64,000 nt of DNA, taken from Massariosphaeria phaeospora (lineage: Eukaryota; Ascomycota; Dothideomycetes; Pleosporales). Made by a program: the position numbers and the translations under genes. A model generated the notes under the pieces. The model did no database searches and was not told the DNA's origin. It saw only the letters and a program-made list of their open reading frames with translations. The stretch spans positions 248,001-312,000 of the forward strand of contig JAADJZ010000036.1 in assembly GCA_011032825.1 (NCBI GenBank), read 5' to 3'. Positions 33,201 to 45,781 of this stretch are shown in pieces (position 1 is the stretch's first letter; each line of letters opens with the position of its first letter).

Positions 33201-35902
33201 CCTTTGCATATGGTGTCGACGACTCACCAATCCTTTCCTCCAAGCTCACTGGGCTCGTTGCACCAATAGCAGAATATATCACAGAGCTATATCTGACAAA
33301 ATCGGCAAACGACCTGCCAACGAACCCGATACTAATGTCCTTGATGTCGGGAGCCGAGCTCGGTGAAACTTCGATCTCAAACAGTGCAGCCACTCTGTGG
33401 AAAGAACAAACACACACGACACTCTTATTCTCTGACATCCTTGTACGAGTCGCGATACTACTCAATAAGCCGTGGACCCACCTCGAACAACAACTCTTCA
33501 AGGCAACCCCGCTGTTAGCACGACTTTACGCCACCAACGATGTTTGGAAATCCCCAGTCGTGCGTCTCTTGGAAGCCCTTGTCCGGGGGGCTGTTCGCGA
33601 AATCGAGGAGCCGGACAGTGGTAAACAGGACGGACTAGGAAACTCGAAGAATGAGCAGGAGCCTCCTTCTTTGCTGGGTCACTTGGGCCGCAGAACGGCA
33701 ACCAACTTCCTAAGCGTCCTTTCTCAACTGGACGAGCCGTTGAAGATTGTAGATATCCAGACAAATGTCTGGAGTCTGCTTTCTGCCGTAGTCACCTGCA
33801 AGCAACAGTGGTTCGCGTTGTATTTACTCACCGGCAGTACGCCGAGGGAAAGGATGAGAAACAAGTCGACAGTTACTACACCTGGCTCATCACGAAACAA
33901 AGCTCTACTTGCTCAAGCTTTGGATGCCTTGTCCTACTTGGTTCTTGAAAACCCCAACTGCCCGTGGCCCTTATTCGTCGCAATGCTCGAATTCGTTACA
34001 TCGGCCCAGAACAACTGGTCATGGGCAATGGGTGATTTACGGCAGCATAGCCAATTCATCCAGCAGCTGCTCGACTTCCTGAAATGGATGGGAGACGGGT
34101 CCAAGGCTCCCAAGACGGACGCCGCTACGTTGACACGCTCATATCAGAATAGATTTGCGTCACTCGCGTGTGAGGTGTTGGCTATGTATCTTCACACCTC
34201 TCGCCAAACAGGCGATGTGAGTCCTCTCAAAGATATCGTCCCCAGCTTGACATATCTGGAAGAGAATGTGCTCAAGCTGCCATCTTACAACGTCTCGCTG
34301 CACTCCAACTTAAAACAGAATATCGAAAGCAAGTTTCAAGGAGTTTCGTTGGAGAAAATCAAGCGTACAACACTGTATCCCGAATCCTTCGGCAAAGCCT
34401 TTTTTTATGACACAGAGCTAGCGAACCGGTTGCTTAGGCATGACCGCCACTGGTCTAATCAGCAAGGGTATCTAGCTGATGTTGAGAAAGCAAATCTCAA
34501 TCTCGGGCTGGTGGATTCACAAGTGCAGCTTCTTCACAGCTGGAAGCTGCTCGCTATGGAGCTGGGCCAAGTAGTCTCAAAACATGACCTGCTTCCAACA
34601 AAGATAATCCGGACCGTGGAGGAATGCATGAAAGCCAATGCAGAGTCCACCCTGCCTGAAGCGTTATTCGGGCAACTCATGACATTCCGAGCGGATTTGG
34701 CATTCACACTGCTGAAAAACCTGGTCAACGCTAAAGTAAATACACCCAAAGCCCGAGAATTGCTTTCTCCTATCTGGCAAGCTATCCGCTCATCGACTGA
34801 GGACTTCGACACCATATTTTCCAGCGACCAGGTCCACTATTACCGCACCCTACTGAAGATACTCTATCTTTCTCTCCAATTCCACATTTTCGCAGAGTCC
34901 GAGAACGCCGAAAATATGTCATTTCGCTCCAGTTTCCGGGGATCGGTTCCTGCGAGCGGTAAGACTAAGGTGACGCCGATCTCTAGTCAACTGCTAGAGA
35001 TCCTATCGGATACTGTTGCTAGAGGGTTCCGCAGCCTCGCCACGCAACTGCACGCTGAGCCTGAATCTATCTCACCTTCCGATTTTGCGCTTCTCACCGC
35101 CCTTCTACAGAAGATTATTGCGATTCCCGAGATGTCGAAATGGCAGGCGCAGGCCGCGTTGATCTTCGCAAATAGCAGTACGATACGATACGCGACAAGC
35201 CTATTCTCTTGGTCCGACAGGCTCACTCTGGAGACCAATGGGTCCAAGGATCCGGTATACGGCGAGTTGAGCTTACTTTTCATCTTGTCGTTGTCCAGCA
35301 TGGAATCGTTAGCGGAGACGATGGCGGTGGAAGGCATTCTATCGCAGCTGAACACGGCAAACTTGATGAACTACTACCGCCGCGTGGGAGGCATGTCACC
35401 TTTCGACTCGCCGCCCCGCCTCTTCTCCATCTGGAGCAAAGGCATCTTACCGCTCTGTCTCAACCTCCTCTACAGCGTCGGCGCCCCCATCGGCGGCGAA
35501 ATCGCCTCCTTCCTCAACCAGTTCTCCGAACAACTCAACCGCGCCTCCAACGCCCTCAACTCGCGCACACCCAACAAAATCACCCTATCCATCGCCTCAG
35601 AAACCCACTCCCTCGCGCTGATATCAAGCATCCTCGATAGCTTCCGCGCTTCGGGCCCCAGACTCGGTATCCAGGCGAGCGACATTCCGACGCTGGACTG
35701 GGACAAGGATAACGTGAAAGAGGATATTGAGGGCTGGATGGCTAGGAAGGGGGCGCTGCGTGAGCGCATCGTGGTGCTGGATGAGAGCGATGCGGTGCTG
35801 TTTGCGAAGAAGCGGAATGGCGATGGGCCGGATAATGAGCTTGAGCAGAGGGTGTTGATGGAGTTGGAGGCTGCGGGGTCTTGTTTGGGATTGGGTCAGT
35901 GA
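30209..35902 (+). CDS. NUP188: Nucleoporin Nup188
   Basis: Large inner-ring scaffold nucleoporin of the nuclear pore. Three exons (30209-30282, 30335-31280, 31328-35902) with introns of 52 and 47 nt give 1864 residues, close to the usual size. The protein is a helical solenoid without catalytic motifs. Recognition rests on the conserved N-terminal region (WKPFPDPSPEEKQKFEAKTA, then NVNEIKEDALWLS and AALRLAVQEWQ), plus the length. The last two thirds are Leu-rich helical repeats, with a C-terminal block (FLNQFSEQLNRASNAL) typical of the family. Nup192 is the main alternative, but the N-terminal block fits Nup188 better. Intron 1 uses the GTATGT after CTGGT, which restores LVTWPIAL. The gene shares a promoter with trpC. 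Confidence 0.9.
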
Positions 35903-37434
35903 AACAGATAGGGCTCTGGGTGTGAAAAGTCACAATTGCGATTTACTTCGTTGGCAGTGGATGTTTAGCGGTAGCGCTGGAGTTCTGGCATTTGTTTGTC
36001 TAGTGGCATCTTTGCGGCTATCTATGTAGGATAGTGTTTTTTTTTTCATTAATGTCCTATCTTGCATTACAATCGAATTTCGACAATTGTCGAACCTGGC
36101 GAAAAGCTAAGGGGTCGGGGTCTAAGGGGAAAGCCGCTTTACCCAAAACGCCCTTAGCTCCACGAGTCAGCCTCCCTCTTTCTTTGAACCACCACCCGTT
36201 CTTCAACACCTCACACGCGTTGTATTCTCGTTCACTGCACCCCTTTACCTTTACGAACCCATTGCCAGTCATGCACATGCAATAATCTCTCTTCTCTCGC
36301 GCGAGGTCGTGTTAGATTCGGAGGATTCCCAATGTTGTCGCGACTCGTATTCGTGTGATGGGATGTGTGCTGACTACATACACACATATTCGGGATCGAT
36401 CCTTCCCTTTGCAGAGGATACATGGTGAGCACTGCGCAGGCCCGTCGCCCGTGGGCCGAGCCGAGCTGAGCCGGCCGTTGACGGTGCGAGGGCTCTCTGT
36501 CTTATTGAAGGGGAAGCAGGGGTACAAAAGAATCTGAACTGAGTGCGTGTATTTGTGTCTGTGTGTGTGTTGCGCGAAGCTTGGTTTGTTGCTCGTCTAC
36601 CTAGATAGACACCATGCCAACCGAAGAAGCGGAAGTTTAATACCGAATCGAACTTTGATACCTTCCCGAGTTGAGTTCTCAGCTCTCACATGAATTCGAA
36701 ACGAAAGCGGAACTTGAGCGGACTGGACGGGGCGATAACAACATTTTATTTTATACTAGCTGTACACCTATCTATCTACTTGTCCTACATACCTGCGAAC
36801 TCAAGCGCAATTCGCAAACACTACCAACCCACCTACACACAGACCCTTTCAACAGACTAGGATTTCCCGCCCCATGGCCCGAGCCGTGCCACGCATGAAT
36901 TAGCTAGCTGGGTAGATACCTTTGTACCCTCCATCTGCATGCATGGGAGGAACAATCCACTCGGGCCTTCCCGTGTCCCTAGAGTGCGTGCAAAGCCATA
37001 AGACGATCTAAACTTTGTAAAACTCGAGCAAAGGACGAACATGTTACCTATACAACCCCCAGCTATACGTACACGATTCATTTCATTTCATTTCCATTCC
37101 CACGCTCTGACACTTACGCTCTCTCTCGCCAGCTTCTGCTTTCGACTGGACGCCTTCAGGAATCCGCGCAGCGCACGGGTTTTCGGCTGTCTAACTCATG
37201 CGAGGATTCGTACTGAGCTGTAGGGTGGTCTGAACGGTGGTTACGTCTGACGTTTACCGCGCGAGATGGTAAGCAAGCAGCTTAGTAGGTAGGTAGCTAA
37301 GGGGTTCCATGAACAATGCGTCTTGAAGCTACGAGATTTGCGTTAGGAGGCCGCCGTATAAAGCGCATGCCGCGCTCTCACCACCAGCGCGTCGTCACTC
37401 ATTCGAACACTCCACCCCTCCCCTCCCACCCATC
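35903..37434. other. Intergenic region
   Basis: 1.5 kb 3' of NUP188 and 5' of the protease gene. It includes a T-run at 36037-36046 and GT-rich sequence near 36545-36570. No frame is convincing. Confidence 0.5.
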
Positions 37435-38779
37435 ATGTTCCCCCTCCTCCTCCCCCTCCTCGTCCTCCTCACCACGCTCCTCCCCTTCTCCACCCCCCAC
37501 CTCATCCAGCCCCGGCAATCCTCCTCCTCCCTCCGCCCCGGCTCCTACCTCTTCACCTGGACCTCCGCCAACGCCAACGGCATCACATACAAAGGGCCCC
37601 TGCGCATCACATCCACAGATACATCGACCTTCATAACCGGCGACCTGTACAACGGCACCGTGCAGCCCAACCCCGCCGACGGCAGCCCCATACTCCCGCG
37701 GGACAACTACTTCGCCTTCCTGCGCGGCACCAAGCTCGCGAGCAGTGGCAACGGCGGGTTTACGCTGGATTGGGAGTACTACCGCTTCAAAGGCATCACG
37801 CGGAAGCTCGCCATCAACTCGACGGAGTGGGACGAAACCGAGCCGTTCGCCAAGTTCGTCGTCAGCTTGACACGCGCAACAGCGCCCAGCGGCTTTCCAG
37901 ACGCGCAGAACTACTTTGAAGGCACCGTCACGTCCGCCGCCACGGGAGCTGCAGCCGGCCGCTTCACGCTCGGCTGGGTGTCGCCCTTCACGCGGCGCAT
38001 CGCCCTCGAGATCGGCAAAGTGCGCGACGTGCCGCTCCCGCTCGTCGACACATCCGGGACCCGCGACTGGGCCACGGTGCTCGCAGACGCGGGCTGGCAC
38101 CTCACGCTCGAAATCGGCAACCAGGCGATCCCCGAGCCCGCCGGCGCCAACGGGAAATGGAGCAACGAGCAGGAGCACGCCGCGGTGCTGCAGCAACGAC
38201 GACCGACTGACTTCGACAGGGAGTGGCGCTACTACTTGCTGGTGGTTAGAACGCTTGCCGATGTAGCGCGCGGGGCCATGATCGACGACAACGGCCGGTA
38301 CAACAGCATCCCGCGCGAAGGCACCGCGCTCGCCTGCCACTGGATCGTCGGCACGACCGTCGACGGCGCGAACGACACGCGCGTCCCCTGGCCGGCGGCC
38401 GTGCGCGGCAAGCAGTTTGTCGAGCTGCACGACGCGTGGTATCGCACTGCGCTGCACGAAGTCGGCCATTTCTTCAACTTGGTGCATCCGGATGAGTTCC
38501 AGGGGGATCTGATGACGGATACGGATAGTTATGCGTTCGCGGGCCACGATGGCGTGACGGAGAAGGAGTTCCCCGATAATGTGGATGTCAAGAGTTTTGA
38601 GTTCAGCGAGAGCAATAAGTTTCTCATGGCGCATCGGCCGGATACGCATGTGCGGCCGGGATTTGCGCAGTTTGGGGCGGCGACGCAGGTGAGTTTTGAG
38701 TGTGGCGGGTTGTCGAAGATGAAGTACTAACAATATGCAGGATAATGTTCCGCCAGTTGCTGTGAACGTGAGGGCCTGA
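37435..38779 (+). CDS. Secreted metzincin-like zinc metalloprotease
   Basis: Exon 1 (37435-38688) and exon 2 (38741-38779) join over a 52-nt intron with an ideal TACTAAC; 430 residues. If the intron is retained the C-terminus becomes a different ten-odd residues, so the splice matters. A signal peptide is clear (LLLPLLVLLTTLLPFSTP), followed by a Gln/Ser stretch. The C-terminal half contains HEVGHFFNLVH followed by PDE. This gives HExxH with a third His at the metzincin spacing, but Asn where metzincins have Gly. Possible Met-turn methionines follow (GDLMTD or NKFLMAH). N-glycosylation sequons NGT, NST and NDT are present. The N-terminal 250 residues are a beta-rich unknown domain. I do not recognise the family and the substrate is unknown. 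Confidence 0.8.
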
Positions 38780-39554
38780 GTGAGTGACCGCAGCCGAGGG
38801 GGGAACTGAGATGGTTCTCAAATCCGGTAGTCGGCGATGTGAATATGGCGCAACGTGCGGTTGCAAAATTCTCGCCGATAGAGATAGAGAGCGTTGAAAA
38901 TCGATCACTTGACGGGAAAATCGACCTTCAGACCTGCTTTCTTCTGGTGCGTCCTGCTACTAACGGCTTCATAAAAAAGTGAAACGACAAGTCCTGGGTC
39001 TTCCCTATCCTCTTCGCGGTGTTTTTGCCCCACAACTAACGACGGGATGTTAGCTTTCAGATAATGGACATCTTGTTGCCTCCTACCCGTAGTTGATCAG
39101 TTGTCTGTTTCTGAACGTAGCTCCCAACTCTTTTTGAACAAAGACAGCCCGAACTAAGGAGGAAGGCTAGAACGACGAGGCTCAATGGTTCGCAATCCAA
39201 GCATAGTTAACTATGGTAAAGCACCAATCGAGGCGTAGCCAAAAAAGCCGGACTCAAGAAGTATTAATATGTATATATTAAGATTTCGAGATGTAGAGAA
39301 GATGTAACAGCGAGGAAAGTAGAAAAGTGATAGAACGCTCGTCTTAGCCAAGAAGCGAGTGTATGCAACAGTAGAAATACAATACTCCTATGGAACAGGG
39401 ATGGAGCGAATGAACTGAAAGTTGTACGAATGAAAAGTAGGACATAGTAACAACACCGGTACCCTATGCAACACCAAAGAGCAATCAGTAAGCGAATTTC
39501 CTCTCCCAGTCATTACAACGTCGATGGCCTTTCATTCGTTCGCTGGTTCGTGAG
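38780..39554. other. Convergent 3' region
   Basis: Between the ends of the protease gene and LAG1. AT-richer around 39200-39450. No gene is seen. Confidence 0.5.
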
Positions 39555-41179
39555 CTAACTGGGGCTCTTCTTGCGCTCGCGCAACCGCGAGCTAACTGAG
39601 CCCTGGTCCTCTGTTCCCGTGGTGCGTTTAGGTGTAGCCGGGACCTCGCCATTGACCAGGATCTTCGGGGTGCCGTTCGCGGAGCCGTTGAGTCCCCCAT
39701 TCGCATTTGTCTTCTTTGTCTTCTCCTTCTTCTCCATAGTCTCGTCCTCACTTTCCTCATATTCACTCCTTTCGTCTTCAACCACGTTCAGAAAAGCAAT
39801 CCGGTACGCAATTCGGAGGATCAGGAATCCCCAGAACATATTGACTGCTTGTAGGGCAGCAAGCAGAGCGAAAGCTATGTATTGCGAGAGCCAGCACTTG
39901 TACTGCTCTGTTTCCCAGTTCAGCTCGAATGGCCCGACGGTGGAGAATTCGGTGAGAATCGAGTACATGATTTTGAGATTGACGTAATGGCGGAGGTAAC
40001 CCCAGATGAACATGAAGACGGTGAAGTAGGGTGTGACAATAGGAGCGTCAAGGTAATTGAGAATTTTGGAGCTCTAGAAGTTGCATCCGCACGTTAGCCT
40101 GTTGTACGAATGCGGGGTATCAAGGCTACTCGAAGATGGATGGTGCGCGAGGTACTTACCGCGAGGAAGAAATCAGAGATATCCATAGTTATATAAATCG
40201 CGATGCCCATGTAGGTGAAGTGGAAGCGGTAACTTAGCCAGATCAAGGCTAGGGTGATGAAATGATGCCCAACCAGCTCTCTAAAGTCTTTGCGCGGCTT
40301 CTCCAGCATGAGCAACAGTACAATCATCTGCTGCGCCCAGTACGCCGCCTGCAACAGATAATACGCCTTGAAATAGGCATCGTGCGTCTTGTGTGGGAAC
40401 CCCACATACATACCCGTGGTACTGAAGTACCACACGGGCGTGCGCGACATTACCCACATACCAAATGGGCCCAGGACCCCAAAGTACAGGGCCGTGTAAA
40501 ACTGCTCCATGAAGCGGTTCTGCTTGGCGCGCGATTTGATGCCGTAGTGGATTGCGATCGGCCGGATCAGCCGCTGCATGAGGAATTCCCGCATAAAGGA
40601 GAGCACGATGATATAGAAGCCGACGAAGGCGAAGTCGCGCGCGCCCTTGCCATAGTGAACTGGGTCGGAGGAGCCGGCGGCGTGCGGGAGCGGGTACGAG
40701 AGGAAAAGGGCGGCGGAGATGGGGTTCGAAGGGACGGGATTGACGAGGTAGAGCGAGATGATGGTGAGGGCGAGGACTAGGGGGAACAGCCACGTGTGTC
40801 GGTAGCAGAGCCGTTTCCACTTGGAGAAGGCTCTTGGGATGGTGCGGCGTTTGGAGCGACGGGCGGGTCTCGAGGGGGAGGGCTGCGAGGAGTAAGCACG
40901 GCGGTACCGCGACAGAAAGCGGAGGGGCATTACAGAGGCCTCTGTGGGCGTCGATGGCGGACTCGCGATCTTGTGGCCATTCGCGTTGTCGTTGAACGTG
41001 GCAAAGGCGGCGACGTCGCTGTCGCCAGGAAGCTCTCCCCCGAGCGCGCTGGAGTTCCGCCGCCGCGTGTTTGTGTTTGCGGTAGTGGTAGTGGTAGTGG
41101 TATAGCCGCCCATGTGATTCTCTCTGTGCGGAATATGGCCGACCAGGGGCGGGAAGGGTTCAGTGTCGGACGAAGCCAT
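39555..41179 (-). CDS. LAG1: Ceramide synthase Lag1/Lac1
   Basis: ER multi-span enzyme that N-acylates sphingoid bases with fatty acyl-CoA. Exon 1 (40160-41179) and exon 2 (39555-40073) flank an 86-nt intron; 512 residues. The TLC domain runs from about residue 170 to 410. Its Lag1 motif contains the paired active-site histidines in ELVGHHFITLALIW and the acidic part YITMDISDFFLA, which continues over the intron into SSKILNYL. About 100 N-terminal residues are disordered and include a run of seven Thr. The C-terminal tail is highly charged with a KKEKTKK patch. The ATG at 41179 is the first in the frame; upstream in-frame sequence has no ATG. Fungi usually carry two or three paralogues; I cannot tell which acyl-chain class this is. 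Confidence 0.95.
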
Positions 41180-41733
41180 GGTTGTTAGATATGCATAGAT
41201 ACAAGTAGGTAGGAACGAGTCGGGGCGCGCAGCTGGCAGAGAAGGTGAGGGTGAGGTTCCGGAGGCTTCGGAACCGCGCCCGCCGTCGCTGCGACTCCTT
41301 TCCACAATTTCGACGATGCCAAGACGCCCGACGGCCGATTGGCCAAGCCGGCTCGATGCGCGGTGCGAGGCGGTTATGTCAGCTTGCAGAGGAGATGACC
41401 CGACTATCCGATTATTGAATACCTACACGGATGTGTAGAAGAACTGTCTGATGAAGGCTGAACGAGAACGCTAGATGAGCCCCGCCAAGTTGTGAATATA
41501 CCAATCCAAGACTGTTGGTTTGTTGAAACACAAGAGTCTTATATTATCAACACGAACTGTACATCTATATATACGAGCCACACAAGAAGCGCAGCCCTTC
41601 AGTCTAATACAAGAGCGCAATGACTTCGACAACGCCTCCAGAGTCACGTCATCCTTTACGTTGCACATTGGGTGTTCGCAACGTCATCCCGAGCACAGCC
41701 ACTTTTTGCGTCGTGAGCGTGAGCCTCGTTTTC
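41180..41733. other. Intergenic region between LAG1 and the Vps38-like gene
   Basis: 5' flank of LAG1 and 3' flank of the Vps38-like gene. No gene is seen. Confidence 0.5.
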
Positions 41734-43728
41734 TCAGCTTACTTCTCTGAGTCTGCTCCCATGCATGATAGAAGGCTTTTGCTTATGAAGACTGGGCGCC
41801 GACGCCAGAGGCACGCCGTTTGCCGTATTCCGCGCAATTTCCAGGTTTTGCTTTGCTTCTGGTACGCAGACGCCTACACTACTTGCCGTGGCTGTACTAT
41901 CCGTACTTCCTTTCCTCGATATAACGCCGCTCTCTCGCAGTAGACCCTTGATGCCACCCGTCTTCCGCGCAGGTAGCTCTCCTTTGCCCGCTGTCGCAAC
42001 GAAGAGGAAGTACTTCAAGTTTGGCAATGTGTGCCGAGTTTCCAGTGGCCGGATTCCAATCGTATTTGAGAGTATTTCGATGTTTTTGTTGAGCAGGAAA
42101 ACCCCGTATTCGAAGCGGTAGCGGACGACGCCTTTCATGAACAGCGGGAACGTGCGCAGGTTGCTTTGACTACCGGTGTTCATAGCGAGAGGGTCCTCAA
42201 TGGTAGATGCAGAGCCATTGACATTCATGGGATAGGGGAGAATGACGGAGAAGTAGGGCGATAACAGGGACAGCACTTGGGCTACATAGCCCAATGCAGC
42301 TGCCGTGACGTCCTCCTTCGCATCGTCGAACTCAGTGTGGGTATTGGGTAGGGGAAGACCTCGAATAGTGAACGCAAGTGATTTTCCTGGCATCGGCTCA
42401 ATGGGGAAGACTGTCTGTAGGTCTTCGCATATGCGCCTTCGCTGCCCGGCGATGTCTTCTTGGGCCTTGTCGACGAGCTGCTTCGTCTCGTTGTGTTTTT
42501 CTCTCGCTTCTACTAGCTCACTTTCCATCCTTGTTTGTAGTTCTCGTCCTGTATGCATCAACTCCCGTCGGCGCTGAATGTTGTTCTTCAACTCGTCGCG
42601 TCGCTTCCTGACTGCTTCTACACGGCGCTTCTCTGCGACAACAGCGGCCTGGACCGTCTTGAGTCGTTCCTCCGCTTCAGGCACTTGCTCAACTGTTGTC
42701 AGCGCTTGCCGATTATCCTCCAGAATTGATTCAATCTCTTCTGCGATTCTGTCCCGTGTCGACAACGCGTCTTGAATGCAATCGTCCAAAGTAGACAGCC
42801 GCATAAGTGCATCGTAGGATGAGGAATTGAGAACTCTGCCGTCTGGATGCTCTTTGGGGGGTGCAAGCAGAACCGGGCGATTTCTTTCTCTTAGAGGTAG
42901 ATCCATGGAACTGGTGTAGATGCCGTCTGTCATGTAGAACAGTATGCAGTTCTGGGGCAGCGCGTGGTTGAAGCTTCCAAGAGTCTTCCCAATAAACTGC
43001 AACGACCGTAGCTGTAAATCGAACTCGAGCAGATACTGCCAGCCGTCCGTGTTCTCGTTCTTTGCCCAGGCTTTGACGGTGACTCTGTCCAGTCGCGTCA
43101 CAGCGGGGCCGCAAGAGCCGAGATCGAAGAAGCGGAAGTTGGGGTTCATGGCCCTTTCCACGACTTCCGATATGTACACGGGCTCTTCTTGCGCGTCGAC
43201 GTGGAGGGAGAAGAAGGTGTCGGCCATTCGATCTCGCGTGATGTCCTCCAGTTTCTTCTGCCGAGTCAGGAGGCTCCCACCGGACCACTCCAGCGTACTG
43301 CGTCTGCGCAGTCCTTTGACAGGCGCCGGTCGGGCGAGCTTGGTTGGCGACGTTGGCTGGCTCACGTCGCCATTGCTGCGTCCGGCGGGGTCCTCGGAGG
43401 ACTGCAGGTCGCTCGACGACCGCGAGTGGGCCAGTTTGCGGGTCTCGCGCAGGGCCAATGCCTTGGTGGGCGATTTGAGCGCGCTCGGCAAGGCGTCATC
43501 GTCGATGGGCCTGCCGCGAGAGCGCGACGGCGAAGGCGCGGGGGTGAGGGTGAGGTTGCGGACGGCGATGCCCTGTAGATGGCGGAGCTTCCGGTTCTGT
43601 CTCTGGTGTTAGCGGGACGTGGTCGGCGGCGGCGTCGGTCGGCGTCCTACACAAGGGAGCAGCCACGGACGCTCGCCCGGCGGTGGGGAGGATGCGGCCT
43701 GGTGCAGTGCCTGCTCACGGGCGGCCAT
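41734..43728 (-). CDS. VPS38: UVRAG/Vps38-like subunit of the Vps34 PI3-kinase complex II
   Basis: Expected to join Vps34, Vps15 and Vps30/Atg6 in endosomal PI3P synthesis. A short exon 1 (43651-43728, ending GERPWLLPC) joins exon 2 (41734-43602) across a 48-nt intron with GCTAACACCAG at its 3' end; 648 residues. Exon 2 alone has no good start. Seen: RNRKLRHLQGIAVRNLTL (typical opening of fungal members), a Ser/Pro region, and a C2-like part (FFSLHVDAQEEPVYISEVVE to NCILFYMTDGIY). A coiled coil from about residue 290 to 400 is rich in E, R, K and Q. A C-terminal BARA2/UVRAG-like domain with LQTVFPIEPMPGKSLAFTIRG comes last. Atg14 is the alternative, as both share one Pfam family; the C2-like N-terminal part favours Vps38. 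The symbol is therefore provisional. Confidence 0.82.
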
Positions 43729-44133
43729 GCTGTGGACGTGGACGGGGACGTGGACGTGGACGTGGACGTGCAGCTCGGGAGTGTCGCGCCGTGGAGTCGC
43801 GGTGGCGGGTTCGGAGCGCGTTCAGCACCACATCGGCCGTCGAGGCATTACGCAGTTGGGGCGCGGGCACAGAGAAACGAGCAGCTGCGGTCCTCATGGT
43901 CTTGGGGCAGTTTGCGGGCAGCGGGCAGCGGGCAGCGGGCAGCGCAGTGAATGTGGAGCCGTCGCATTGGCCGGGGAGCACGCGCGGAATTGCTGCCCAG
44001 GTCCAGGTCCAGGTGCCCATTCTGAGGCCGTGCGCAGTGCCGGCATCTCTGCATCTGAACTTCACGCAAATTGGCTGCCCACGCCCGCTGCTCGCCAGTC
44101 CCTCCCCACGGCGTCGCCAGTCCCGCTCCCACA
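43729..44133. promoter_or_regulatory. Bidirectional promoter with three short tandem repeats
   Basis: 405 bp between the divergent Vps38-like and Mhr1 genes. It holds GTGGAC (43732-43770), GCGGGCA (about 43914-43946) and CCAGGT (43997-44014) runs. No TATA box is visible. Confidence 0.6.
43732..43770. repeat. GTGGAC hexanucleotide tandem repeat
   Basis: About six and a half units of GTGGAC with one substitution, starting 4 bp upstream of the ATG of the Vps38-like gene. It would lie in that gene's 5' leader. Confidence 0.85.
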
Positions 44134-45781
44134 ATGCCGCGGTCGCTGGCCCGGCTGAAGTTCAAGCTCGCGCCGTTTGTGCGGCCGCGCGGGCTCGGTG
44201 AAACCCTCACCAGAGCCCACGTGCGAAACCGCGTCCCCTCGACCGACGTGCTCCGGAAAGCCCTGCAGCGCGAATCCGCCCCCGGCCGCCGTCTCAACCT
44301 CACCATCACCGTCAACCAGGAATGGAAGACGCCGCGCCCCTCGCGCAAGCGGGAGCAGGCGCCCCACACGGTGCGAGACATCGTCGACCCCGAGCGGAAG
44401 GCGCGCACCGGCGAGCTCATCTACATCTTCCGCAACACCAAGTCGAACCAGACCATCTACTCGCTCGGCGAAATGCTGGATGTAGGCACTGCAGCGCGAC
44501 TCGTTGTATACACACGCATTGACTGTGCTGCAGAACCATCACTTGAAGCAGCTGCCCTTTCTCGGCAGACACTCCAAACCGCCCGTTCTGCGCCCCGACG
44601 AGTGGGTCCCACACTGCGTTGTTCGCTTCAAGACCAGCGAACAGGGCCACAACGCCTTCCGGAAGCTGCGCGAATTCCGGAAGTTGCACGAAGTCTACTG
44701 GGACAAGACCAACCCCGAATGGAAGAAACTGAAGCTGAAGCAAAGAATGAACCGTATCATGGACCAGACCGCGAACACAAGCGCAGACTTGGCCAGAGTG
44801 TTGCAATTGCAGGCCGACCAGGGCGTATGGCAGCAGGGTAATCTGGACGAGCAGCAAAAGATCATGGACGAGCGATGGCCCGAGGTGCTTGCGGTAGCCG
44901 AGGCTGCCACGTCGGGCGAGCAGGAGAAAGACACTCCCAAATGGTTGCTACGCCAGATTTTTGAGGTGGCACGGCAACTCGGGTTGAAGAGGAACCAAAA
45001 GGAGGAGAAACAGGAGCGGTTGCGAACAACCAAACGCAGCTACATCGACCGCCTCACGAAAATCAACAGCGCAGTACGCATGGCCAAAGATCGTACAATT
45101 GCCCAAGAGAAACTAGAGCCATTGACCGCGCGAGTCGCAGAGGTGGCCCCTTGGGTCGAGCAATTGCAAACGGAGACGGCCGAATTGGAGGAGAATTTCT
45201 GGGTGCGAGAACCCATGCCACTAGAAAAAAAACCATCGGAACAAGACGAGCCCGTGGACGAGGAAATGCAGATCGAGAAAGCGAACAGGCGCAGGCTCCA
45301 GCGACAGAACGACCACTTGCAGACTATCGAAGCGAACAAGCTCAAGCTCAAGCGACTCAGAGCGCTGCTGAAGAAGTCTCGGGCGCTCGAGGAAGAAGCC
45401 AAAGCGCGTGAAGCTGAAGCCCTCCGTGCAGTGCTCGACGGTCCACTCAAGAAAGAGCTCCCCGCGCCATTTAGTCCCAGAGTCGATGTTATGTGGGCCG
45501 ATCTGCACGATGCGGAATATGCGAGGGGGCATTGGCCCCCTGGCACCGAGCACGACGTGCTGAACCTCCGCGGCGCCTTTGCAGACGTGGCTATGATGAG
45601 AAGACAGGATTTTGACGCGAAAACCGAGGCGGAAGTGCGGCAGCTACAGGACGCCTTGCAGAAGCGCTTCGAGCCTGATCCTGAGCCCGAGGTCGAGGAG
45701 AAGCAGGAGCCGACAGGCATCTGGAAATACATACCTGAATCCATGACCCGGAACCCGTTCAGGCGCGCCGAAGCTTCATAG
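44134..45781 (+). CDS. MHR1: Mitochondrial ribosomal protein mL67 / Mhr1
   Basis: In yeast Mhr1 is a mitochondrial large-subunit ribosomal protein that also takes part in mitochondrial DNA recombination. Exon 1 (44134-44481) and exon 2 (44534-45781) flank a 52-nt intron; 531 residues. The family core crosses the intron: IYIFRNTKSNQTIYSLGEML, then NHHLKQLPFLGRHSKPPVLR, DEWVPHCVVRF, and LREFRKLHEVYW. The protein is far longer than the yeast one (226 from memory) because of a C-terminal extension of about 300 charged, coiled-coil residues (RRRLQRQNDHLQTIEANKLK). The N-terminus MPRSLARLKFKLAPFVRPRG is basic and fits a mitochondrial presequence. Filamentous-fungal orthologues are usually extended too, so the length is not a fusion artefact. 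Confidence 0.88.

Noticed and set aside
37399..38733. 444-codon minus-strand frame opposite the protease gene
   Set aside because: It is the antisense shadow of a C-ending, GC-rich gene that has a signal peptide, a zinc motif and a well-formed intron on the plus strand. The shadow itself is Arg/Val/Gly-rich with no motif.
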